Below are positions 32,567-41,467 of a stretch of DNA of 42,985 nucleotides, piece after piece. The DNA is from an uncultured cyanobacterium (GTDB lineage Bacteria > Cyanobacteriota > Cyanobacteriia > PCC-6307 > Cyanobiaceae). Below the pieces are notes generated by a model, which saw only the letters and a program-made list of their open reading frames with translations, ran no database searches and was not told where the DNA came from. The translations under genes and the position numbers were made by a program. The stretch lies in assembly GCA_903935205.1 (NCBI GenBank), contig CAIZQU010000058.1:1-42985 (forward strand). The letters are read 5' to 3'. Position 1 is the first letter of the stretch; each line of letters opens with the position of its first letter.

Positions 32567-34177
32567 ATGGCCAAATCACTGCGCAGGATTGCCCTGATCG
32601 TGGCCGCAGCCACCGCCTTGAGCAAGGTGGCCGGGCTGCTGCGCCAGCAGGTGATCGCCGCGGCCTTCGGGGTGGGGGCCGCCTACGACGCCTACAACTA
32701 CGCCTACGTGTTGCCGGGCTTCCTGCTGATCCTGCTGGGGGGCATCAACGGCCCCTTCCACAGCGCCATGGTGAGCGTTCTGGCGCGGCGGCCGCGGCAG
32801 GAGGGGGCCCATGTGCTGGCGGCGATCAACACGATCGTCGGCGCCGGTCTGATCGTGGTGACCGTGCTGCTGGTGCTGTTCGCCGATCCGCTGATCGATC
32901 TGGTCGGCCCCGCCCTCGATGCTGAACGGCATCGGATCGCGGTGCTGCAACTGCGCTGGATGGCGCCGATGGCCCTGTTCGCCGGCCTGATCGGCCTGGG
33001 TTTCGGCGCCCTCAATGCCGCCGATGTGTTCTGGCTGCCCTCGGTCAGCCCACTGCTCTCGAGCGTGGCGGTGATCGGTGGCATCGGCCTGCTCTGGTGG
33101 CAGCTGGGCAGCGCGATCACCCAGCCCTCCACCGCCGTGATCGGCGGCATCGCACTGGCGGCCAGCACCACCGTGGGGGCCGTGCTGCAGTGGCTGATCC
33201 AGCTGCCGGCCCTGGCGAAGGAGGGTCTCAACCGGCTCCAGCTGGTCTGGGACTGGAAGGATCCCGGAGTGCAGGAGGTGCTCAAGGTGATGGGGCCGGC
33301 CACCCTCTCCTCGGGGATGCTGCAGATCAATGTGTTCGTGTCGCTGTTCTTCGCCTCGGGCATGCCGGCGGCGGCGGCGGGACTCGGCTACGCCAATCTG
33401 CTGGTGCAGACGCCCCTCGGGTTGCTCTCCAACGCCCTGCTGGTCCCCCTGCTGCCGGTGTATGCCCGGCTCACGGCGCCGAAGGATCGGCCTGAGCTGA
33501 TCGCCAGGATCCGCCAAGGCCTGATGCTCTCCAACGCCAGCATGCTGCCGTTGGGGGCTCTGATGGTGGCCCTGGCGGTGCCGATCGTGGCCCTGATCTA
33601 TCAGCGCGGCGCCTTCGACCGCAGCGCCGCCGATCTGGTGGGCCAGCTGCTGATGGCCTATGGGATCGGCATGCCCGCCTACCTGGCCCGGGATGTGCTG
33701 GTGCGCGTGTTTTACGCCCTCGGCGATGGCACCACCCCTTTCCGCTGGTCCCTGGGGGGCATCGGCCTCAATGCCCTGTTCTGCTGGGCCTTCACCGGCG
33801 GCCCCACCCCGGGCTGGGGGTTGCAGCTGCCGATGCTCAACGCCGGCGCCGCCGGCCTGGTGCTGGCCACGGTGGCGGTGAACCTGATCACCTGCCTGGG
33901 GCTGCTGCTGGCGCTGCAGCGGCAGCTCGGGGGGCTGCCGCTGCGCTCCTGGGCCCTCGACAGCAGCAAGCTGACCCTGGCCGCCGCGGCTGGAGGTCTG
34001 GCCTGCTGGTGGCTGGCCACGGCGGTGAGCTGGCCGCCGGGCCTGTTCGGCCTGCTGCTCCAGAACGGCCTCTGCGCCGGCGTGGCCATCGGCCTTTACG
34101 GGCTGCTGGCCAGCGCCGCCGGTGTGCCGGAGGCGCGGCAGCTGCTGGCGATGGTCAAGCGCCGCAAGCCGGCCTGA
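32567..34177 (+). CDS. murJ: Lipid II flippase
   Basis: A 536-residue integral membrane protein of the MviN/MurJ type in the MOP superfamily, which flips the peptidoglycan precursor lipid II to the outer face of the membrane. The start reads AKSLRRIALIVAAATALSKVAGLLRQQVIAAAFG, a diagnostic first helix. Many further helices follow, with GRDV-like YLARDVLVRVFYALGDGTTPFRWSLG in the second half, as in the family. The ATG at 32567 gives the typical N-terminus; the longer frame from 32339 runs through repeats. No operon partner; followed by a repeat-filled convergent spacer. Confidence 0.95.
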   Translation: MAKSLRRIALIVAAATALSKVAGLLRQQVIAAAFGVGAAYDAYNYAYVLPGFLLILLGGINGPFHSAMVSVLARRPRQEGAHVLAAINTIVGAGLIVVTVLLVLFADPLIDLVGPALDAERHRIAVLQLRWMAPMALFAGLIGLGFGALNAADVFWLPSVSPLLSSVAVIGGIGLLWWQLGSAITQPSTAVIGGIALAASTTVGAVLQWLIQLPALAKEGLNRLQLVWDWKDPGVQEVLKVMGPATLSSGMLQINVFVSLFFASGMPAAAAGLGYANLLVQTPLGLLSNALLVPLLPVYARLTAPKDRPELIARIRQGLMLSNASMLPLGALMVALAVPIVALIYQRGAFDRSAADLVGQLLMAYGIGMPAYLARDVLVRVFYALGDGTTPFRWSLGGIGLNALFCWAFTGGPTPGWGLQLPMLNAGAAGLVLATVAVNLITCLGLLLALQRQLGGLPLRSWALDSSKLTLAAAAGGLACWWLATAVSWPPGLFGLLLQNGLCAGVAIGLYGLLASAAGVPEARQLLAMVKRRKPA

Positions 34178-34498
34178 GCCAGGGAGCGGCGGGCACCCGC
34201 TGGGCCTCGGCTCCGGCGGGGATCAGGGCCTGAACCGGGCCAACACCTCCGCCTGCGTCCCCAGCCGCGACGGCTGAGCACGCCTTCCTCCTCCCCACGC
34301 AGCGGGGCCCTGGATTCAGGCCAGACCCATGCACCCATCCGTGCACCAGGGAGCTGACGGCGGGCCGTCTCCGGCAGGTGGGGCAGGCCGCCACCCTCAG
34401 GACGCAGGTGATGGTCGAGAAACAGCGCAGACGCCGCATCGATCCGCTCCAAGCCCAGCCGACCTGGCCCGCTGAGCCGAAGAGACCAATCCCTGGAG

Positions 34499-34586
34499 GG
34501 TCTCCTGAAGGTCTCTGGAGGCTCTCTGGACGCTCTTTGGAAGGTCTCTGGAAGGTCTCCGGAAGCCCTGGGGAGGCTCTCCGGCC
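34499..34586. repeat. 11-bp tandem repeat, eight copies
   Basis: Units built on GGTCTCTGGAA run without gaps, the outer ones being more diverged (GGTCTCCTGAA first, GCTCTCCGGCC last). The 11-bp period is close to one DNA helical turn, so equivalent bases fall on the same face. Confidence 0.9.
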
Positions 34587-34604
34587 GCAGCTGAACATCC
34601 CAGC

Positions 34605-34653
34605 GACCGCCGGCCGCCGACCGCCGGCCGCCGACCGCCGGCCGCCGGCCGCC
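34605..34653. repeat. 14-bp tandem repeat, 3.5 copies
   Basis: Three exact copies of GACCGCCGGCCGCC are followed by the half unit GGCCGCC. Entirely GC apart from one A per unit, 18 bp after the 11-bp array. Confidence 0.9.
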
Positions 34654-34760
34654 ATCGGCTCAGGGGCGGAGGTCAGCCGCCAAGGCAGAGCAGTACCGGC
34701 TCAGCAGCGGGTTGCAGGGTGGTGGCCCAGGGGCGGGAGGCGAGTTGGGCAGCCATGCGT

Positions 34761-37475
34761 TCATCCCAGCTGGCTGCGCAACGCCTGCTTCGCCTCCGCC
34801 AGCGCCCCATCCAGCGCCGCTCCGTCCTTGCCGCCGGCCTGGGCCAGGTTGGGCCGGCCGCCGCCGCCGCCACCGCAGGCCTTCGCCACCGCAGCGATGA
34901 AGGTTCCGGCCTTGGCGCCGGCCGCCACCACGGCAGAGCCGAAGGCGGCCACCAGCACCACCTTGCCGGCATCGGCGGGGTCGGGCAGGCCGCCCAGCAG
35001 CACGGCGGCGCCCTCACCCAGCTGATCCACCAACCCCTGGGCGGCGCTCTGCAGCCCGGCCCCCTCCACCCCGTCAAGGCGCTCGACCAGCAGGGCATAG
35101 GGCTCGCCGGCCCGGGGCGCGCCGGAGGGGATCACCCCCACGGCCTGGGCCCGGCCGGCCAGGGCCGCCGCCTTCGCCGCCGCCAGCTCCTGGCGGGCCG
35201 CGGCCAGGGCCTTGCCGCTGGCGCGCAGCTCCTCCTGCAGGGCCGCCACCCGCTCCACGATCTCGCCGGGCTGGGCCTTGAAGCGCTCACCCAGGGCCCG
35301 GACCACGGCATCGCGCTCGTTGAGGTAGGCGAGCACGGCGGGGCCCGCCACCGCCTCGATGCGGCGGATGCCGGCGGCCACGCCGCTCTCGCTGATGATC
35401 TTGAACAGGCCGATCTCGGCGGTGTTGGCCACATGGGTGCCGCCGCAGAGCTCCATCGACACGCCCGGCACATCCACCACCCGCACCACATCGGCGTACT
35501 TCTCACCGAACATCGCCACGGCACCGGCGGCCTTCGCCTTCTCGATCGCCATCTCCTGCACCTCCAGGGTGTGGGCAGCGGCGATCCAGCCATTGATCAG
35601 CGCCTCGATCCGCTCCAGCTCGGCGCTGCTGACGGCGCGGGGGCAATGGAAATCAAAGCGGAGGCGATCGAAATCGACCAGCGAGCCCGCCTGGCCGATG
35701 CCGGGGTCGACCACCTGCTTGAGGGCAGCCTGCAGCAGATGGGTAGCGGTGTGGTTGGCCTGGGCGCGGCGGCGGCAGGCCCGATCCACCTGGGCATTGA
35801 GCCGATCGCCCACCGCCAGGCTGCCGCGCTCCACCCGGCCGCTGTGCACAAACACGCTGCGGTTGCGGCTGACCGCCTCGATCGCCACGATCACCCCCTC
35901 GCCCGCCGCGCCATCGCCGCTGAGCACACCCCGATCCCCCACCTGGCCGCCGCCTTCGCCGTAGAAGGGGGTCGAATCGAGCACCAGCTGCACCGCGTCG
36001 CCGGCGACAGCCCGCTCGGCCGGTTGGCCCTCGACCACCAGGGCCAGCACGCAGCTGGGGTGCTCCAGGGCGTCATAACCGCGGAAGGCGGTGGCCCCGA
36101 GCTCGGCGGCCATCTGCTCGATCACCCCCTGCAGAGTCAGGTCGATGCTCACCGCCGCCGCCTTGGCCCGCTGGCGCTGGGCCTCCATCGCCGCCTCGAA
36201 ACCCTCCAGATCGACGCTCAGGCCGTGCTCCTCGGCGATCTCCTCGGTGAGCTCCAGCGGGAAACCGTAGGTGTCGTAGAGCTCGAAGGCCTGGGCGCCG
36301 GAGATCCGCTCGGGCCGGGCGGCGAGCACCTCGGCCAGAAGCTTTTCGCCGCGCTCCAGGGTCTCCAGGAAGCGGGCCTCCTCCCGCTCGAGTTCGGCCA
36401 GGATCACGGCCCGACGCTCCAGCAACTGGGGGTGGACCCCTTGCATCAGGGCGATCGCCGCTTCGCCCATGGCCGTCAGGAAGGGCCTGGTGATGCCCAG
36501 CAGCCGGCCGTGGCGGACGACGCGGCGGAGCAGGCGGCGCAGGATGTAACCGCGGCCGAGGTTGCTGGCGGTCACGCCATCGCTGATCAGCTGGGTGATG
36601 GCGCGGCTGTGGTCGCCGATCACCTTCAGGCTGGTCTGCTCCCTGGCGGCCAGCGCCCGGTAGTCGAGGCCGGCCAGGCCGGCGGCGGTTTCGATCAGGG
36701 GATAGATGAGGTCGGTCTCGTAGTTGTTGGGAACCGCCTGCAGGATCTGGGCCATCCGCTCCAGACCCATGCCGGTGTCGATGTTGCGGTTGGCCAGCGG
36801 CGTGAGGTGACCCTCAGCGTCGCGGTTGTACTGCATGAAGACCAGATTGTAAAATTCAATGAAGCGTGAATCGTCTTCCAGGTCGATGGCGTCATCGCCG
36901 AGTTCGGGCTTGAAGTCGTAGTAGATCTCGGAGCAGGGGCCGCAGGGTCCGGTAGGGCCGGAGGCCCAGAAATTGTCGGCCTCATCCATGCGGATGATCC
37001 GCTTGGGGTTCACTCCCACGGCATCGCGCCAGATCTGGGCTGCCTCGTCGTCTTCGCGGAAGACACTGACCACCAGATGGGCAGGAGAGAGGCCGAACAC
37101 CTCGGTGCTCAGCTCCCAGGCCCAGGCGATCGCCTCGGCCTTGAAGTAATCACCGAAGGAGAAATTACCGAGCATCTCGAAATAGGTGTGATGCCGCGCC
37201 GTGCGACCCACGTTCTCGATGTCGTTGGTGCGGATGCATTTCTGGGCGCTCGTCGCCCGCGCCGCCGGCCGCGGCCGCTGGCCGAGAAACACCGGCTTGA
37301 ACGGCAGCATGCCGGCGATCGTCAGCAGCACCGTGGGGTCCTCCGGCACCAGGGAGGCGCTGGCGATCGGTTGGTGGCCGCGCTCCTGATAGAAGCGCAG
37401 AAAGGCCTCCCGGATCTCGGCACCGCTGCGGGGGATGGGCCGTCCGCTGCTGGACGGGGAGGGGGCGGCGGCCAT
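34761..37475 (-). CDS. alaS: Alanine-tRNA ligase
   Basis: From the ATG at 37475 the enzyme has 904 residues, close to the usual 875-900. The class II catalytic core begins with SGAEIREAFLRFYQERGHQ and motif-like TVLLTIAGMLPFKPVFLG. The editing domain carries the zinc/active-site NHTATHLL near residue 573 and CGGTHV near 677. The C-Ala domain ends with a glycine-rich GGGGGGRPNLAQAGG segment. It charges tRNA-Ala and hydrolyses mischarged Ser and Gly. Several further in-frame ATGs upstream would only add low-complexity residues and approach the divergent membrane-protein gene. Fully intact. Confidence 0.97.
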   Translation of the reverse strand: MAAAPSPSSSGRPIPRSGAEIREAFLRFYQERGHQPIASASLVPEDPTVLLTIAGMLPFKPVFLGQRPRPAARATSAQKCIRTNDIENVGRTARHHTYFEMLGNFSFGDYFKAEAIAWAWELSTEVFGLSPAHLVVSVFREDDEAAQIWRDAVGVNPKRIIRMDEADNFWASGPTGPCGPCSEIYYDFKPELGDDAIDLEDDSRFIEFYNLVFMQYNRDAEGHLTPLANRNIDTGMGLERMAQILQAVPNNYETDLIYPLIETAAGLAGLDYRALAAREQTSLKVIGDHSRAITQLISDGVTASNLGRGYILRRLLRRVVRHGRLLGITRPFLTAMGEAAIALMQGVHPQLLERRAVILAELEREEARFLETLERGEKLLAEVLAARPERISGAQAFELYDTYGFPLELTEEIAEEHGLSVDLEGFEAAMEAQRQRAKAAAVSIDLTLQGVIEQMAAELGATAFRGYDALEHPSCVLALVVEGQPAERAVAGDAVQLVLDSTPFYGEGGGQVGDRGVLSGDGAAGEGVIVAIEAVSRNRSVFVHSGRVERGSLAVGDRLNAQVDRACRRRAQANHTATHLLQAALKQVVDPGIGQAGSLVDFDRLRFDFHCPRAVSSAELERIEALINGWIAAAHTLEVQEMAIEKAKAAGAVAMFGEKYADVVRVVDVPGVSMELCGGTHVANTAEIGLFKIISESGVAAGIRRIEAVAGPAVLAYLNERDAVVRALGERFKAQPGEIVERVAALQEELRASGKALAAARQELAAAKAAALAGRAQAVGVIPSGAPRAGEPYALLVERLDGVEGAGLQSAAQGLVDQLGEGAAVLLGGLPDPADAGKVVLVAAFGSAVVAAGAKAGTFIAAVAKACGGGGGGRPNLAQAGGKDGAALDGALAEAKQALRSQLG

Positions 37476-37581
37476 GGCGCTGGTGGAGGTGGCGGTGGGA
37501 GGGAAAGCCGAGCCTGCATGATCGCCCAGGGCACGGCCGCCGCCCGATCCAAGCGCGCCGGGATGCGCCGGCGGCGCAGGC

Positions 37582-38121
37582 ATGATGGCGTCGGCCATCC
37601 CGGTCGGTTTGCCCCAGCTGTCCCGCGACCCGTTGACGTCCACCCCCGAGGCCGGCCCCGCCCTGGCCACCGAGGCACCCCCTGTCGACCCATTGGCAAG
37701 CGACCGTGCCGCCCGCTCTCGCCTGCGGCTGCAATCCTCCGGCTGGGGCGCCCTGGCGGCGGCCAGCGCCGGCCTGATCGCCGCAGCCCTCGCCCTGAGC
37801 GATGCCGCTGCCTCCCCCCTGGAGGCTGGCCTGAGGGCGGCCGGCTGCGGCTTCTTCTATGGCCTGCTGGCCTTCCACCTGCAGCGGGTCGATCCCGACG
37901 ACGGCCACCTCCAGGCCGGACTGGTGGGGGCGCTGTGCGGCATCCGCAGCCTCAGCGCCCAGGGACCGCAGGCCCCGCTTGCGCCATCCCTGATGATGGA
38001 GTGCGCAAGGATCTGGTTGCCGCTCTGGATGCCCCTGATCGGCAGCGCCCTGATGGTGTATGGGTTCCAGCGGTTGCTGGCCGCCCGTCACCGCTCCACG
38101 CTCGCCGTCCCGAGGCCATGA
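37582..38121 (+). CDS. Hypothetical membrane protein, three helices
   Basis: A 179-residue protein that I do not recognise. The first 50 residues are hydrophilic and proline/alanine-rich. Hydrophobic helices follow at about 54-73, 83-100 and 144-165, separated by a short polar loop (QRVDPDDGH), with a basic tail. It has no signal peptide and no cysteine motif. It is divergent from alaS and precedes the SNF2 gene by 39 bp on the same strand, so the two are probably one transcript. Reading-frame length, membrane pattern and tight spacing support a real gene; function unknown. Confidence 0.7.
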   Translation: MMASAIPVGLPQLSRDPLTSTPEAGPALATEAPPVDPLASDRAARSRLRLQSSGWGALAAASAGLIAAALALSDAAASPLEAGLRAAGCGFFYGLLAFHLQRVDPDDGHLQAGLVGALCGIRSLSAQGPQAPLAPSLMMECARIWLPLWMPLIGSALMVYGFQRLLAARHRSTLAVPRP

Positions 38122-38160
38122 GAACGAGGCCCGGCCGGAATCCGTCCCCATGAGCTGCCG

Positions 38161-41100
38161 ATGAGCCTGCTGCACGCCACCTGGCTCTACCCCCCTGCCG
38201 GGGCGGGTGGCCGGTTGCTGCTCTGGGCCGACACCTGGCGGGTGTCCGAGCCGGTGCGGCCGGGCCCCGGGGTGAGCGACCACCCGCTGGCCCTCGACCT
38301 CGACGCCATCGGCGCCTGGCTCGACGACAACGACCTCTGGACCGACGACCTGCGGCCGGCGGAGGCGGTGCTGACCCTGCCGAGCCGCTCACAGAGCGCC
38401 CGGGGCAAGGGCCGCAGCAGCGGCGCCGCCTGGAGCGGCCTGCCCCTGCAGGCCGGTGAACCGATCCCCAAGGAACCGCTCTGGTGGCCCTGGCGGGTGG
38501 ATGGCTGGGCCCTGGAGGCCGGCGCCGCCGGCGAATGGCTCAGCCGGCTGCCGCTCTCGGGCCAGCACCCGGAGCTGGCGGACGAACTGCGTTGGTGGAG
38601 CCATCTGCAGCGCTGGGCCCTCAGCCTGATCGCCCGCGGCCGCTGGCTGCCGCTGGTGGAGGAGGGCCAGGCCCGCTGGCTGCCCCTGCTCAATCGTGAG
38701 GGGGACCGCCGCCGGCTGGAGGAGATGGCGATCCGCCTGCCCCAGGTGGCCACCTGCGCCATCGGACCGGGTTCACCGGGGGAGAAGGCCCTGGCCTGCC
38801 GCCGCCCCGGCAGCGGTCGCCTGCGGGTGGCGAGCCTGTTGGAGGCCCTGCTGGCGGGTCAGCTGCGGGCGAGCTTCAAGCCCCCGGCCAGCGGCCTCGA
38901 TCCGTTGCTGGGGGCCTGGCAGCGGGCCCTGGGTCCCGGCGATGGCCGGCTCAACCTCCAGGCGGAGGAGACCGAGCGGCTGGAGATCGCCACCCACCAC
39001 TGGCGCGAGGCGGTGGCGGGCCGGGTGGCGCCAGCCCGGGCCTGCCTGGAGCTGTTCACCCCGCCGCCGGATGAAGAGCTCTGGGAGCTGCGCCTTTCGC
39101 TCCAGGCCGAGGCCGAACCCAGCCTGCGGCTGCCGGCCGGGGCGGTGTGGAGCGCCGGCGAGACCACCTTGCAGATGGGGGAGGTGGAGGTGCCCCAACC
39201 GGGCCAGCTGCTGCTGGAGGGCCTGGGGCGGGCCCTGCAGGTGTTCCAGCCGATCGAGCGGGGGCTGGACACGGCGGCGCCCGAAACCATGCAGCTCACC
39301 CCCGCCGAGGCCTTCGTGCTGGTGCGCACCGCCGCCAGCCAGCTGCGCGATGTGGGGGTTGGGGTGGTGCTGCCCCCGAGCCTCAGCGGCGGCCTGGCCA
39401 GCCGCCTGGGCCTGGCGATCACCGCCGAGCTGCCGAGCAGCTCCCGCGGCTTCAGCCTGGGTGAAAGCCTCGACTGGCGCTGGCAGTTCATGATCGGCGG
39501 CGTCACCCTGGGCCTCAGCGATCTGCAGCGCCTCTCGGAGAAACGCAGCCCGCTGGTGCAACACAAGGGCGCCTGGATTGAGCTGCGCCCGGCGGACCTG
39601 CGCAACGCCGAACGGTTCAGCACCGCCAGCCCCGGCCTCAGCCTCGATGACGCCCTGCGCCTGACCGCCTCCGCCGGCGATACCTTCCATCGCCTGCCGG
39701 TGCACCACTTCGACCCCGGACCGCGGCTGCAGGCGGTGTTGGAGCAATACCACCAGCAGAAGGCCCCCGATCCGATGCCCGCCCCCGAGGGCTTCTCCGG
39801 CCAGCTGCGGCCCTACCAGGAACGCGGGCTGGGCTGGCTGGCCTTCCTGCATCGCTTCGACCAGGGGGCCTGCCTGGCCGATGACATGGGCCTGGGCAAA
39901 ACGATCCAGCTGCTGGCCTTCCTGCAGCACCTCAAGGCCGAACAGGAGCTGCGCCGCCCGGTGCTGCTGGTGGCGCCCACATCGGTGCTCACCAACTGGA
40001 AACGGGAGGCGGCGGGTTTCACCCCCGAGCTGATGGTGCGAGAGCACTACGGCCCCCGCCGTCCGGCCAGCGAGGCGGCCCTGCGCAAGGCCCTCAGCGG
40101 TATCGATCTGGTGCTGACCAGCTACGGGCTGCTCCAGCGCGACAGCGAGCTGCTGGAGACGATCGACTGGCAGGGGGTGGTGATCGACGAGGCCCAGGCG
40201 ATCAAGAACCCATCCGCCAAGCAGAGCCAGGCCGCCCGCGACCTGGGCCGGCCGGGCAAGAGCAGCCGCTTCCGCATCGCCCTCACCGGCACGCCGGTGG
40301 AGAACAGGGTGAGCGAGCTCTGGGCCCTGATGGATTTCCTCAACCCGCGGGTGCTGGGCGATGAACCGTTCTTCCGCCAGCGCTATCGCCTGCCGATCGA
40401 GCGCTACGGCGACATGAGCTCCCTGCGGGACCTCAAGGCCCGGGTGGGCCCCTTCATCCTGCGGCGCCTGAAGACCGACCGCTCGATCATCTCCGACCTG
40501 CCCGAGAAGGTGGAGCTGCGCGAATGGGTGGGTCTCAGCGGCGAGCAGCGCAAGCTCTACGCCAAAACCGTGGAGGAGAGCCTCGATGCCATCGCCCGGG
40601 CGCCGCTGGGGCAGAAGCACGGCCAGGTGCTGGCCCTGCTCACCCGCCTCAAGCAGATCTGCAATCACCCGGCCCTGGCTCTCAAGGAGGAGCGGGTGGA
40701 GGCGGGTTTCTCGGGCCGCAGCGCCAAGCTGCAGCGGCTGGAGGAGATCCTCGAGGAGGTGATCGAGGCAGGCGATCGGGCCTTGCTGTTCACCCAGTTC
40801 GCGGAATGGGGCCATCTGCTCAAGGCCCATCTTGAGCAGCGCTGGCGGCAGGAGGTGCCGTTCCTTTATGGCAACACCAGCAAGAGCGAGCGCCAGGCGA
40901 TGGTCGATCGCTTCCAGGAGGATCCCCGTGGCCCCCAGCTGTTTCTGCTGTCGCTCAAGGCCGGTGGTGTGGGCCTGAACCTCACCCGCGCCAGCCATGT
41001 GTTCCACATCGACCGCTGGTGGAATCCGGCGGTGGAGAACCAGGCCACCGATCGCGCTTATCGCATCGGCCAGACCAACCGGGTGCTGGTCCACAAGTTC

Positions 41101-41250
41101 ATCACCAGCGGCTCGGTGGAGGAGCGGATCGACCGGATGATCGAAGAGAAATCCAAACTCGCGGCCGATATCGTCGGCAGCGGCGAGGATTGGCTGGGCG
41201 GCCTCGATCTGGGCCAGTTGCGCGAACTGGTGGCCCTGAGCGACGAGTGA
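38161..41250 (+). CDS. SNF2-family DEAD/DEAH helicase
   Basis: A 1029-residue protein. The N-terminal half (to about 540) is the DUF3670-like region found in bacterial SNF2 proteins of the HepA/RapA-related type. The helicase core has Walker A DDMGLGKTIQ near 574-583, VLTSYGLLQ, motif II DEAQ near 676, LTGTPVEN (motif III), and in the C-terminal half GNTSKSERQAMVDRFQ, SLKAGGVGLNLTRASHVFHID and motif VI ATDRAYRIGQ. It should be an ATP-driven DNA translocase in the cytosol; bacterial relatives free RNA polymerase or act on DNA. Preceded closely by the small membrane protein gene. All motifs are intact. Confidence 0.94.
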   Translation: MSLLHATWLYPPAGAGGRLLLWADTWRVSEPVRPGPGVSDHPLALDLDAIGAWLDDNDLWTDDLRPAEAVLTLPSRSQSARGKGRSSGAAWSGLPLQAGEPIPKEPLWWPWRVDGWALEAGAAGEWLSRLPLSGQHPELADELRWWSHLQRWALSLIARGRWLPLVEEGQARWLPLLNREGDRRRLEEMAIRLPQVATCAIGPGSPGEKALACRRPGSGRLRVASLLEALLAGQLRASFKPPASGLDPLLGAWQRALGPGDGRLNLQAEETERLEIATHHWREAVAGRVAPARACLELFTPPPDEELWELRLSLQAEAEPSLRLPAGAVWSAGETTLQMGEVEVPQPGQLLLEGLGRALQVFQPIERGLDTAAPETMQLTPAEAFVLVRTAASQLRDVGVGVVLPPSLSGGLASRLGLAITAELPSSSRGFSLGESLDWRWQFMIGGVTLGLSDLQRLSEKRSPLVQHKGAWIELRPADLRNAERFSTASPGLSLDDALRLTASAGDTFHRLPVHHFDPGPRLQAVLEQYHQQKAPDPMPAPEGFSGQLRPYQERGLGWLAFLHRFDQGACLADDMGLGKTIQLLAFLQHLKAEQELRRPVLLVAPTSVLTNWKREAAGFTPELMVREHYGPRRPASEAALRKALSGIDLVLTSYGLLQRDSELLETIDWQGVVIDEAQAIKNPSAKQSQAARDLGRPGKSSRFRIALTGTPVENRVSELWALMDFLNPRVLGDEPFFRQRYRLPIERYGDMSSLRDLKARVGPFILRRLKTDRSIISDLPEKVELREWVGLSGEQRKLYAKTVEESLDAIARAPLGQKHGQVLALLTRLKQICNHPALALKEERVEAGFSGRSAKLQRLEEILEEVIEAGDRALLFTQFAEWGHLLKAHLEQRWRQEVPFLYGNTSKSERQAMVDRFQEDPRGPQLFLLSLKAGGVGLNLTRASHVFHIDRWWNPAVENQATDRAYRIGQTNRVLVHKFITSGSVEERIDRMIEEKSKLAADIVGSGEDWLGGLDLGQLRELVALSDE

Positions 41251-41467
41251 GCCGCCGGGGGCCGATCCCCCCTACCCTGGAGCTCCTTTCCTGGTCAGGG
41301 CCTGACGGCGCCGGCCCCGACCGCTGGCTCTCTCCACCCAACCATCCCCTGGCGCAGCAGCGCCCATCCACCAGACCGCTCCGCGGCGGGTCGACTTCGA
41401 CCTCGCCCCGTATCGGACCCCGAGCGATGGCCTGGGGATCTGGCAACTGCTCAACACTCTGGGGCCG

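Larger units (their letters stand above)
34178..34760. other. 583-bp convergent spacer with two tandem arrays
   Basis: It lies between the stop codons of murJ and alaS. It contains an 11-bp array (34499-34586) and a 14-bp array (34605-34653). Frames within it, such as a minus-strand frame from 34452, have some protein-like look over about 40 residues but end inside murJ and are not accepted. No T-rich terminator was seen. Confidence 0.5.

Noticed and set aside
34096-34452. 118-codon minus-strand frame with a partly protein-like start
   Set aside because: It ends antisense within murJ and only about 40 residues look natural; it was left as spacer.
34719-36869. 716-codon open frame on the plus strand
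   Set aside because: Shadow of alaS, whose class II and editing motifs are intact on the minus strand.
38773-41094. 773-codon open frame on the minus strand
   Set aside because: Shadow of the SNF2 gene, which has all helicase motifs on the other strand.
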